A DNA stretch of 10,765 bases from JBBSVE01 sp038233815 (GTDB lineage Bacteria; Pseudomonadota; Alphaproteobacteria; Rhodobacterales; Rhodobacteraceae), in assembly GCA_038233815.1 (NCBI GenBank), contig JBBSVE010000104.1, positions 1-10,765 on the forward strand. The letters are read 5' to 3'. This document shows, piece by piece, positions 1 to 6,581 of this stretch. The notes under the pieces were generated by a model. The model ran no database searches. It was not told the origin of the DNA and saw only the letters and a list, made by a program, of their open reading frames with translations. Numbering within the stretch: position 1 is the first letter of the stretch; each line of letters opens with the position of its first letter. Both the position numbers and the translations under genes were made by a program.

Positions 1-838
1 CGCCGCCCAGCAGGACATCCGTCCGCTTCGGATCGCACTCCTCAACCTCATGCCGAAGAAGATCCAGACCGAGACGCAGTTCGCGCGCCTGATCGGAGCC
101 ACGCCGCTGCAGATCGACCTCCACCTGATCCGCATGTCCGAACACGCCCCGAAGAATACGGCCGCGGCCCATATGGAGACCTTCTACCGCTCCTTCGACG
201 CGGTCCGGGACGAGAAGTTCGACGGCCTCGTCATCACCGGCGCCCCGATCGAGCATCTGCCGTTCGAGGAGGTGACCTATTGGGATGAGCTGACCCGGAT
301 CATGGACTGGACCCAGACCAATGTGCAGTCGACCTTCGGCGTCTGCTGGGGCGGGATGGCGATGGCCGCCCATTTCCACGGTGTGCCAAAGCACAGGCTG
401 GAGGCGAAAGCCTTCGGCTGCTTCCGGCATCGCAATCTCGCCCCCGCTTCGCCCTATTTGCGTGGCTTTTCCGACGAATTCACCATGCCGGTGTCGCGCT
501 GGACGGAGATGCGGCAGCAGGATATCGACGCGGCCCCCGGTCTTACCACGCTGCTCACCTCGCCCGAATGCGGGCCTTGCCTCGTCGACGATCCCGGCCA
601 CCGCGCGGTCTACATCATCAACCATCTCGAATATGACAGCGACACGCTGAAGCAGGAATACGACCGCGACGCGCAAGCCGGCGCTCCGGTCACAATTCCG
701 CGCAATTACTATCCCGATGACGATCCTGCGAGAGCGCCGCTCAATCGCTGGCGCAGCCATGCCCACCTGCTGTATGGCAACTGGATCAACGAGATCTATC
801 AGGCGACGCCCTATGACATTTCCCGGATTGGCGCTTAG
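1..838 (+). CDS. metAA: Homoserine O-acetyltransferase, MetA family (5' end outside window)
   Basis: The enzyme acylates the homoserine hydroxyl group, the first committed step of methionine biosynthesis, in the cytoplasm. The reading frame is open from base 2 (AAQQDIRPLRIALLNL before the first internal ATG at 50), so the true start lies upstream. Counting from Met50 as residue 44 of E. coli MetA, the family residues fall exactly in place: Cys142 (FGVCWGG, codon 344-346), and His235 and Glu237 (NHLEYD). Residue 111 is Glu (ITGAPIE). In this family Glu111 goes with acetyl-CoA use and Gly111, as in E. coli, with succinyl-CoA, so I infer an acetyltransferase although such genes are often named succinyltransferase. 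Expected full length is about 305 residues; about 27 N-terminal residues and any upstream riboswitch are out of view. The stop lies inside the next gene. Confidence 0.96.
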   Translation, partial: AAQQDIRPLRIALLNLMPKKIQTETQFARLIGATPLQIDLHLIRMSEHAPKNTAAAHMETFYRSFDAVRDEKFDGLVITGAPIEHLPFEEVTYWDELTRIMDWTQTNVQSTFGVCWGGMAMAAHFHGVPKHRLEAKAFGCFRHRNLAPASPYLRGFSDEFTMPVSRWTEMRQQDIDAAPGLTTLLTSPECGPCLVDDPGHRAVYIINHLEYDSDTLKQEYDRDAQAGAPVTIPRNYYPDDDPARAPLNRWRSHAHLLYGNWINEIYQATPYDISRIGA

Positions 839-1781
839 CCTCATGCTGGCCGCGGCCACCGCCCTCGGGGGCTGCGCGATCGTCACCGATCAGGCCAACC
901 GGCGCGAGGCCTTTGCCGAGGCGACGCACCCGCCGGGCGGAGGGTTCGTCACCGTCGACGGCCTTCGCATCCATGCGGTGACGCAAGGCCATGGGCCGGA
1001 CGTGATCCTGATCCACGGTGCCGGGGGCAGCACGCGGGACATGACCTTCTCGCTGTCGGGCAAGCTCGCGAAACACTACCGCGTCACCTCCTTCGACCGG
1101 CCGGGGTTCGGCTATTCCGACAGCATGGGCAAGGCCAGCGAGGACCCGCTGGCGCAGGCCGACGTTCTGATCGCGGCGGCGAAGAAGCTCGGACTGCGCA
1201 ATCCGGTCGTGGTGGGCCACAGCTACGGCGGCGCGGTCGCGATGGCGTGGGCACTGCGCGATCCGGCCCATACGCGGGGGCTCGTCATCCTGTCGGGGGC
1301 CACGATGCCGTTCCCGGGCGATCTGTCGTTCTGGTATCGGATGGCGGCGAGCCCCGCCGCGTCGGCCACGCTGGTGCCGCTGATTTCCGCTTTCGCGACC
1401 GACGGGTTGATCGACAACGGTGTGACGGCGATCTTCAAACCAGATCCGGTGCCTGCGGGCTATCTCGACTATTTCGGCCCCCGCCTGACGCTGCGCCGCA
1501 CGTCGATGCGCGACAACGGCGAACAGGTCGTGGCACTGAAGCGCAGCCTCGTGCGGATGGAGCCGCATTACCGCGACATCACCATGCCGGTGGAAATCCT
1601 GCACGGCCTGGCCGACGTCACGGTGCCCGCCAGCATTCATGCCGAGCGTCTGGCGAAGGATCTGCCGAACGCGCATCTCGTCCTGATCCCCGGCGCGGGG
1701 CACATGATCCACCAGATCCACGGCGATCTGGTCGTGGCGGCCGTGGACCGGGTGATCGCCCAGTCCAGCGGTCCCCGCTGA
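813..1781 (+). CDS. Alpha/beta hydrolase with putative lipoprotein signal
   Basis: An alpha/beta-hydrolase-fold protein of 322 residues from ATG 813. Seen: oxyanion-loop motif IHGAGG (about residues 67-72), nucleophile elbow GHSYGG with Ser137, acid Asp268 in HGLADVTVP, and His297 in GAGHM, so the catalytic triad is complete. The N-terminus is a short hydrophobic stretch ending in LGGC (Cys21), a lipobox, suggesting an inner- or outer-membrane-anchored periplasmic enzyme. The substrate cannot be told from sequence. The start is uncertain. ATG 813 has a weak AGG at 801-803 and overlaps metA by 26 nt, but its signal lacks a basic n-region. In-frame ATGs at 774, 759 and 717 would add an RRR-containing segment; ATG 843 would make the signal too short. 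The overlap suggests translational coupling to metA. Confidence 0.85.
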   Translation: MTFPGLALSLMLAAATALGGCAIVTDQANRREAFAEATHPPGGGFVTVDGLRIHAVTQGHGPDVILIHGAGGSTRDMTFSLSGKLAKHYRVTSFDRPGFGYSDSMGKASEDPLAQADVLIAAAKKLGLRNPVVVGHSYGGAVAMAWALRDPAHTRGLVILSGATMPFPGDLSFWYRMAASPAASATLVPLISAFATDGLIDNGVTAIFKPDPVPAGYLDYFGPRLTLRRTSMRDNGEQVVALKRSLVRMEPHYRDITMPVEILHGLADVTVPASIHAERLAKDLPNAHLVLIPGAGHMIHQIHGDLVVAAVDRVIAQSSGPR

Positions 1782-1823
1782 TTGCGAAGGCGTCAGCCGC
1801 GCGCCATAGTCGGACCAAACCCA

Positions 1824-1830
1824 GAGGAGG
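1824..1830 (+). promoter_or_regulatory. Strong Shine-Dalgarno of ppk2
   Basis: GAGGAGG lies 5 nt before ATG 1836 and decides the start. The reading frame is open further upstream to 1782, but the ATG at 1831 is in another frame and too close to the SD. Confidence 0.85.
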
Positions 1831-1835
1831 ATGCC

Positions 1836-2705
1836 ATGGACCTGCCTTTCGACGGTGCGATCACCGATTATCTGAAGCACGGCGCCCCGAAGGCGATCAG
1901 GAAGGAGATCGAGAAGGCGGACAAGGACGACATGCTCGCCTCCTCATACCCCTACAAGGAGGAGATGAAGCGCAAGGACTACGACAAGCAGATGGAGGAT
2001 CTGCAACGCCAGCTCGTGCGTCTTCAGGCCGACATCAAGGCCACCGGCAAGCGCATCGTGGTGATCTTCGAGGGCCGCGACGCCGCCGGCAAGGGCGGCA
2101 CCATCGCCCGGGTGCGCGAGAATTTGAACCCGCGCACGGTGTCGGTCGTGGCGCTGGCCAAGCCATCGGACCGCGAGGCGTCGGAATGGTATTTCCAGCG
2201 GTATGTGGAATGGCTGCCCGCCGCCGGGGAAATGGTGCTCTTCGACCGATCCTGGTACAATCGAGGTGTGGTGGAGCATGTCTTCGGCTTCTGCACCGAT
2301 GCCGAGCGCGCGCATTTCTTCATGCAGCTGCCCCCGTTCGAACAGATGCTGGTCGGCGACGGGATCGTGCTGGTGAAACTCTGGCTCAATGTCGGGCGGG
2401 CGGAACAGTTGCGCCGTTTTTTGTCGCGGGAGCATGATCCGCTGAAACAGTGGAAGCTCAGCTCCATCGATATCGACGGTCTGGCGAAATGGGACGATTA
2501 TTCCGTGGCCATCGCGGAAACCTTCACCCGCAGCCATACCGAGATCGCGCCCTGGACCATCGTGCGGTCCGACGACAAGAAACGGGCGCGGATCGCGGCG
2601 ATCCAGACCATCCTCCACGCGGTCGATTTCGACGGCAAAGACGAGGACTGCATCAGCAAGCCGGACCCCGAGATCTGCGGCGGGCCCGGCCTCTGGGATG
2701 TCTAA
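1836..2705 (+). CDS. ppk2: Polyphosphate kinase 2 (PPK2), class I-like
   Basis: A cytoplasmic kinase that transfers phosphate between polyphosphate and nucleotides. Single-domain (class I) members typically phosphorylate NDPs to NTPs using polyphosphate. The 289-residue length matches single-domain PPK2. Seen: Walker A-type loop EGRDAAGKGGT (79-89), Walker B/catalytic segment FDRSWYNRG (136-144), and lid region SREHDPLKQWKLS (197-209). The lysine-rich, charged N-terminal helix (about 14-65) is also usual. The start is fixed by a strong SD. The gene begins 54 nt after the hydrolase stop and its last 8 nt overlap the following tetR gene, so the two are probably co-transcribed. Family assignment is secure. 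Class I versus class III (AMP and ADP use) is inferred from length and general resemblance and would need phylogeny or an assay. Confidence 0.95.
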   Translation: MDLPFDGAITDYLKHGAPKAIRKEIEKADKDDMLASSYPYKEEMKRKDYDKQMEDLQRQLVRLQADIKATGKRIVVIFEGRDAAGKGGTIARVRENLNPRTVSVVALAKPSDREASEWYFQRYVEWLPAAGEMVLFDRSWYNRGVVEHVFGFCTDAERAHFFMQLPPFEQMLVGDGIVLVKLWLNVGRAEQLRRFLSREHDPLKQWKLSSIDIDGLAKWDDYSVAIAETFTRSHTEIAPWTIVRSDDKKRARIAAIQTILHAVDFDGKDEDCISKPDPEICGGPGLWDV

Positions 2706-3315
2706 ACGGGGCTACCACCACGGCAACCTCCGCCAGGCGCTGGTGGAGGCGGCGCTCGATCTCATCACCGAAAAGGGGCCGCAGGGCTTCACGCTGTCGG
2801 AGGCCGCGAAGACCGCCGATGTCACGCCCGCCGCCGTCTACCGCCATTTCGCGGGCCGCGAGGATCTGATCGCGGAGGCGGCGCGGCAGGGCTACGAGAT
2901 CTTCGCCGCCCTGATGGATTATGCCTATGACGGGGGCAAACCTTCCGCGCTGATGGCGTTCGAGGCGACGGGCCGCGCCTACCTCGCCTTCGCGCGAAAA
3001 TATCCCGGCCATTATCAGGCGATGTTCGAAAGCGGGCTGTCGGTGGCGGCCTACCCCGAACTGGCGCTGGTGGCGGCCAAGGCCTCCGCCGTGCTGGAGA
3101 AGGCCGCGACCGAGTTATCCCGCCACATCCCGCCGGAGCGTCGCCCACCGCCCTCGATGTTCTCCGCCCACATCTGGGCGATGAGCCACGGCGTCGTGGA
3201 ACTCTTCGCGCGCGGGTCGCCGGGGGTGAAGAGCCCCTATCCGCCCGAGGATCTGCTGGAGACCGGCATTGGTATCTATCTGCGCGGTCTGGGCCTGCTG
3301 CCGCCCGACGGCTGA
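2698..3315 (+). CDS. TetR/AcrR-family regulator with WHG-type C-terminal domain
   Basis: A 205-residue one-component regulator. The N-terminal TetR helix-turn-helix spans about residues 10-57, with the recognition region FTLSEAAKTADVTPAAVYRHF (31-51). The C-terminal ligand-binding half carries the W-x3-HG motif (W160, H164, G165), typical of the WHG domain group of TetR proteins. The start ATG 2698 overlaps the ppk2 stop (ATGTCTAA), and no clear SD is visible just upstream, so translation probably depends on coupling to ppk2. The stop lies 4 nt from the end of the convergent ABC ATPase gene. Targets are unknown; ppk2 itself, the upstream genes and the convergent transporter are all candidates. 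Ligand unknown. Confidence 0.93.
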   Translation: MSKRGYHHGNLRQALVEAALDLITEKGPQGFTLSEAAKTADVTPAAVYRHFAGREDLIAEAARQGYEIFAALMDYAYDGGKPSALMAFEATGRAYLAFARKYPGHYQAMFESGLSVAAYPELALVAAKASAVLEKAATELSRHIPPERRPPPSMFSAHIWAMSHGVVELFARGSPGVKSPYPPEDLLETGIGIYLRGLGLLPPDG

Positions 3316-3319
3316 TGCG

Positions 3320-4432
3320 CTAGCGGAACAGCACCATCGCACCGGGTGACCATGCCACCCGCGTGCGCGCCCCGATCTCCAGCACCGGTCGCCCGAAGAC
3401 GTTGCGCATGGAGATCCGGATCGCTTTTTCCGTCCCATCGAGCCGCACGTCGTAATAGGTCATGTCGCCGAAATAGACGACCTCCTCCACCGTGCCCTCG
3501 CTCTCCCGCTCCGCCATACCCTCCGCGACCTGCCCTTCGAACAGCATCGTCAGCGTTTCGGGTCGGAAGCCGAGCGATACCCCTTCGGCAGCCGCTCCCG
3601 AGACCTGATCCGGCGACAGCGACAGCCGCCCGAGGCCCGGCGCCTCCGCCTCCACCCGGCCGCCCTGTTCGGACAGGATCGTGGCTGGCAGAAAGTTCAT
3701 CGTGCCGATGAATTCGGCCACCTTGCGGCTGGCGGGCTTGCGGTAGAGCGTTTCGGGATCGGCCAGCTGGGCGATGCTCCCTTCGAACATGACCGCCACG
3801 CGGTCGGACATGACCAGCGCCTCCTCCTGATCGTGGGTGACGAGGATGAAGGTGATCCCGACCTGGCGTTGCAGGCGAATCAGCTCCACCTGCATCTGCT
3901 CGCGCAGTTTCTTGTCGAGCGCGGACAGAGGTTCGTCCAGCAGCAGCACCTTCGGCTTCAGGATCAGCGCACGCGCCAGCGCCACCCGCTGCCGTTGCCC
4001 GCCGGAAAGCGCGTGCGCCGCCCGCGCGCCGTAGCCCGCAAGGCCCACCATCTCCAGCGCGGCGGCGACGCGGGCGGCAAGCTCTGGCTTCGCGAGCCCC
4101 GCCTTGCGCAGCCCGAAGCCCACATTTTCCCCCACCGTCAGATGGGGAAAGATCGCATAGGACTGGAATACCATGTTCGTGGGCCGCCGGTTCGGGGCCA
4201 CGCCTTCCATGTTGCGCCCGTCGATCATCACGGCACCCGAGGAGATCTCCTCGAACCCCGCGATGGTGCGCAAAAGTGTGGTCTTGCCACAGCCCGAGGG
4301 GCCGAGGAGCGAGAAGAACTCCCCGGCCCTGATCTCCGCCGTGATGCCGCGCAGCGCGTGATAGGTGCCGTAGTATTTCTGCACGTCCTGAAACGCGATC
4401 ATCGGCGTGGCGTTCGTCATCGTCTCGGTCAC
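3320..4432 (-). CDS. PotA-like ABC importer ATP-binding protein
   Basis: ATPase subunit (370 residues) of a spermidine/putrescine-family (PotA-type) importer, acting on the cytoplasmic face of the inner membrane. Seen in order: Walker A GPSGCGKT (44-51), Q-loop Gln90, signature LSGGQ (142-146), Walker B VLLLDEP (162-168), D-loop SALD (170-173), switch His200 (VTHDQ), and a C-terminal TOBE-like regulatory region (about 245-370, with GFRPETLTM). All catalytic motifs are intact. The start is GTG 4432, overlapping the permease stop as GTGA and preceded by GGAGG with 6-nt spacing; ATG 4420 is the alternative. It is the last gene of the permease-permease-ATPase operon. The substrate is not certain: the PotA family also includes ATPases of putrescine, iron and other solute systems. 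Confidence 0.94.
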   Translation of the reverse strand: MTETMTNATPMIAFQDVQKYYGTYHALRGITAEIRAGEFFSLLGPSGCGKTTLLRTIAGFEEISSGAVMIDGRNMEGVAPNRRPTNMVFQSYAIFPHLTVGENVGFGLRKAGLAKPELAARVAAALEMVGLAGYGARAAHALSGGQRQRVALARALILKPKVLLLDEPLSALDKKLREQMQVELIRLQRQVGITFILVTHDQEEALVMSDRVAVMFEGSIAQLADPETLYRKPASRKVAEFIGTMNFLPATILSEQGGRVEAEAPGLGRLSLSPDQVSGAAAEGVSLGFRPETLTMLFEGQVAEGMAERESEGTVEEVVYFGDMTYYDVRLDGTEKAIRISMRNVFGRPVLEIGARTRVAWSPGAMVLFR

Positions 4433-5235
4433 AGAAAGCCTCCGGTATCCTTGCCGCCCTGTTTCGCGATCCCGCGACGGCGGAAATATTCGGCGATGGC
4501 CAGCAGCACGACCGACGCGCAGACGAGCACCGTCCCCAGCGCCATGATCGCCGGCACTGCCATCGGAAACCGGAACTGCGAGAAGATATAGACCGGCAGC
4601 GTCGGCTCCGTCCCCGCAAGGAAGAAGGCGATGATGAACTCGTCGAGGGATATCGTGAAGGCGATCAGCAATGAGGAGATGACGCCCGGCATCACCAGCG
4701 GCAGGATGATAAGCCGGAAGGTCGAGGCCGCCGTCTCCCCCAGATCGTAGGCAGCCTCCTCCAGCGAGCGGTCCAGCGTCTGGAACGCCGAGGTCAGGAT
4801 CGCGATGGTGAACGGCGTGCAGACCAGCACATGCCCGAGGATCACCGTCCAGAGCGACAGATGCACGCCGAGCCCGAGGAGCACCACCAGAAGCGAGATC
4901 GCGACCATGATGTCGGGCAGCACGAGAGGCAGCATGATGAGCCCCATGAGCCCACCCCGAGCCGGAAACCTATAGCGCGTCGAGGCCCGCGCCGCACAGA
5001 TGCCGAGCACTGTCGCGCAGACCGAGGACGTCACCGCGATGAAAAGCGAGTTCTTCAGCGCAATGGCCAGCGTCGGCTCCTCCATCATCTTCGTGAACCA
5101 ACGGGTTGAAAAGCCGGTCAGAGGAAAGGCGATGATGGTCGCATCGTTGAACGCAAAAAGCGGCAGGATGATGATCGGCGCATAGAGGAACAGCAGATAG
5201 GCCAGCGCATAGACCTTGAGCCAGCCGCCCTTCAT
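4429..5235 (-). CDS. PotC-like ABC transporter permease
   Basis: Inner-membrane permease (268 residues) of the PotC type. Hydrophobic segments occur at about residues 8-28, 62-82, 97-122, 129-150, 182-206 and 228-250, consistent with six membrane spans. The EAA loop that contacts the ATPase is clear: LEEAAYDLGETAASTFR (158-174), followed by ILPLVMPGV (177-185). ATG 5235 overlaps the upstream permease stop as ATGA, and its own stop overlaps the ATPase start as GTGA, so the three genes form one translationally coupled operon. Polyamine import is the family default, but there is no binding protein here to set specificity. Confidence 0.93.
   Translation of the reverse strand: MKGGWLKVYALAYLLFLYAPIIILPLFAFNDATIIAFPLTGFSTRWFTKMMEEPTLAIALKNSLFIAVTSSVCATVLGICAARASTRYRFPARGGLMGLIMLPLVLPDIMVAISLLVVLLGLGVHLSLWTVILGHVLVCTPFTIAILTSAFQTLDRSLEEAAYDLGETAASTFRLIILPLVMPGVISSLLIAFTISLDEFIIAFFLAGTEPTLPVYIFSQFRFPMAVPAIMALGTVLVCASVVLLAIAEYFRRRGIAKQGGKDTGGFL
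4439..4443 (-). promoter_or_regulatory. Shine-Dalgarno supporting the GTG start of the ABC ATPase
   Basis: GGAGG on the minus strand, 6 nt before GTG 4432 and inside the last codons of the permease gene. It favours the GTG over the downstream ATG at 4420. Confidence 0.75.
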
Positions 5236-6119
5236 TCCGTAGGCCCCCGCAGATAGCGCCGGTTCGCCCAGACGAAAAGCAGGCTCACCAGCGTCACGAT
5301 CGCCATCGCCGACACGGCGATCGCGGAGCCGAGCGGATAGTTGTCGAGCTTGAGATACTGGAGCTGAATCAGGTTCGCGACCATCCGCCCCTCAGGCCCG
5401 CCCACGAGCTGCGGCGTGACGTAATCCCCGATGGTCGGGATGAAGACGATCAGCACCGACGCCACCACCCCCGGCATGGCCAGCGGCAACGTCACCCGGA
5501 GAAACGTGCGGAACCGCGTCTCGCCCAGATCCTGCCCCGCCTCCAGAAGCGCGCGGTCGATCTTTTCCAGCGCCACGAAAATCGGCAGGATCGCAAACGG
5601 CGCGTAGGCATGCGCCAGCGTCACCACCACCGCGCCCACGTTGTAGTTTATCCAGCCCAAAGGCTCGGAGATCACGCCGAGCCCCAACAGCGCCGAATTG
5701 ATCACCCCGTTGTAGCCGAGGATCACCTTCCAGAGGAACACCCGGATCAGGTAGGAGGTCCAGAACGGGATTGTGATGAGAAAGAGCCAGAGCGATTTCT
5801 TCGACGGCCGGACATGGAAGCTGACAAAATAGGCGATGGGAAAGGCCAGCAGCACCGTGGCCGCCGTCACCGCGATGGACACACCGAGCGAGCGGATCAT
5901 CACGGTGCGGTAAAGCACGTTGGTCCAGGTCTCCACGTAGTTCGAGAGCGTGACCTTGCGGATGATCTCCAGATAGCCGTCCGTCAGGAAGCTGTAGACA
6001 AAGATCAGCCCCAAAGGCGCCGCCAGCAGCAGGATCGCATAGATCGCGGTGGGCGAGATCAGGGCCAGCCCGCGGGCGCCCTCGGATCGTCGCAGCCTTG
6101 CCCATCCCGATCCGGCCAT
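5232..6119 (-). CDS. PotB-like ABC transporter permease
   Basis: Inner-membrane permease (295 residues), the first gene of the importer operon. An N-terminal cytoplasmic segment (1-18, basic) precedes membrane spans at about 19-42, 76-101, 109-130, 162-184, 213-235 and 265-285. The EAA loop reads LLEAGQDLGETRFRTF (191-206), then TLPLAMPGV (210-218). This matches the PotB half of PotB/PotC heterodimers. ATG 6119 is the only good start; the upstream SD is weak (GCGGGA about 11 nt before). The 97-nt region upstream contains a 7-nt inverted repeat. A solute-binding protein gene, normally part of such operons, is absent from the window. Confidence 0.93.
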   Translation of the reverse strand: MAGSGWARLRRSEGARGLALISPTAIYAILLLAAPLGLIFVYSFLTDGYLEIIRKVTLSNYVETWTNVLYRTVMIRSLGVSIAVTAATVLLAFPIAYFVSFHVRPSKKSLWLFLITIPFWTSYLIRVFLWKVILGYNGVINSALLGLGVISEPLGWINYNVGAVVVTLAHAYAPFAILPIFVALEKIDRALLEAGQDLGETRFRTFLRVTLPLAMPGVVASVLIVFIPTIGDYVTPQLVGGPEGRMVANLIQLQYLKLDNYPLGSAIAVSAMAIVTLVSLLFVWANRRYLRGPTE

Positions 6120-6140
6120 CGTGCGCGTGATCCCGCTTGT

Positions 6141-6173
6141 TGCCCCGTCACGGCATCAGACCACGGCGGGGCA
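6141..6173. repeat. Inverted repeat upstream of the ABC importer operon
   Basis: TGCCCCG (6141-6147) and CGGGGCA (6167-6173) are perfect complements with a 19-nt spacer, 22-54 nt upstream of the PotB-like start. It could be an operator or an mRNA hairpin. No T-run follows on either strand, so a terminator is unlikely. In GC-rich DNA such a repeat may also arise by chance. Confidence 0.35.
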
Positions 6174-6216
6174 CGGTTGGAAAGGAGCCAGTGGCGGCAC
6201 GACGACGATTGGGCGT

Positions 6217-6471
6217 TCAGACCCGCTCAAGGGCGATGGCGCGTTTCTTCATCTCCGTCATCAGGGCGGGCACTACCTTCAGCGCCACGACGGCGTGCTC
6301 GAGCGCCTGGCTCAGGTGATGCTCGTTCACCGTGTCGGCGGTCACGCGCCAGATCATGCGGCGGCTGACGCCGTCGTCATAAACGACCTCGGTTCCGCCG
6401 TGACGGCCTTTTCTGTAGCCCAAGAAATCGCCCGCGCCGCTGGGCGCGTGAAAGCCTGACTGGTATCCCAT
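6217..6471 (-). CDS. Small protein of unknown function (84 aa)
   Basis: I do not recognise this protein. Its codons have the strong G/C third-position preference of neighbouring genes, and a purine-rich AAGAG lies about 9 nt before ATG 6471, so I consider it real. The N-terminal half (1-45) is glycine- and arginine-rich and polar (GDFLGYRKGRHGGTE, then VVYDDGVSRRMIWRV). The C-terminal half (about 50-84) looks helical and amphipathic (HHLSQALEHAVVALKVV, then ALMTEMKKRAIALERV). No signal peptide, membrane span or Cys/His metal-site cluster is visible. It lies between the MocR-type regulator gene and the importer operon on the same strand, 97 nt from the PotB-like start and 110 nt after the regulator stop. 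Linkage to either is possible but unproven. Confidence 0.6.
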   Translation of the reverse strand: MGYQSGFHAPSGAGDFLGYRKGRHGGTEVVYDDGVSRRMIWRVTADTVNEHHLSQALEHAVVALKVVPALMTEMKKRAIALERV

Positions 6472-6581
6472 TTTGGGGTCTCTTTTTATTTAGCTCGATG
6501 CCCCGATCCTGCGCGGAGGCGGGCCTTAACGTCAAGCGAGGGCGGCATTTTTTGGCCCATCTGCGTCCGCCGCGCCACAGG

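Noticed and set aside
786..1880. Long open frame on the minus strand (364 aa)
   Set aside because: It is antisense to the alpha/beta hydrolase; composition is rich in Arg/His/Gln with no recognisable motif, typical of a shadow frame in GC-rich DNA.
1247..2437. Plus-strand frame (396 aa) spanning the hydrolase and ppk2
   Set aside because: It overlaps two well-supported genes in another frame and shows only shadow-type composition.
3276..4619. Long minus-strand frame (447 aa) over the ABC ATPase
   Set aside because: It is a shifted frame of the PotA-like gene, which has all ATPase motifs in the chosen frame; the alternative is low-complexity Arg/Gly/Ala.
6472..6581. Possible terminator after the MocR-type gene (GGGCC, A-run, GCCGCCC)
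   Set aside because: The complementary arms are short or widely separated and no hairpin is directly followed by a T-run on the minus strand; nothing firm is seen in this 110-nt gap beyond a weak SD for the small gene.
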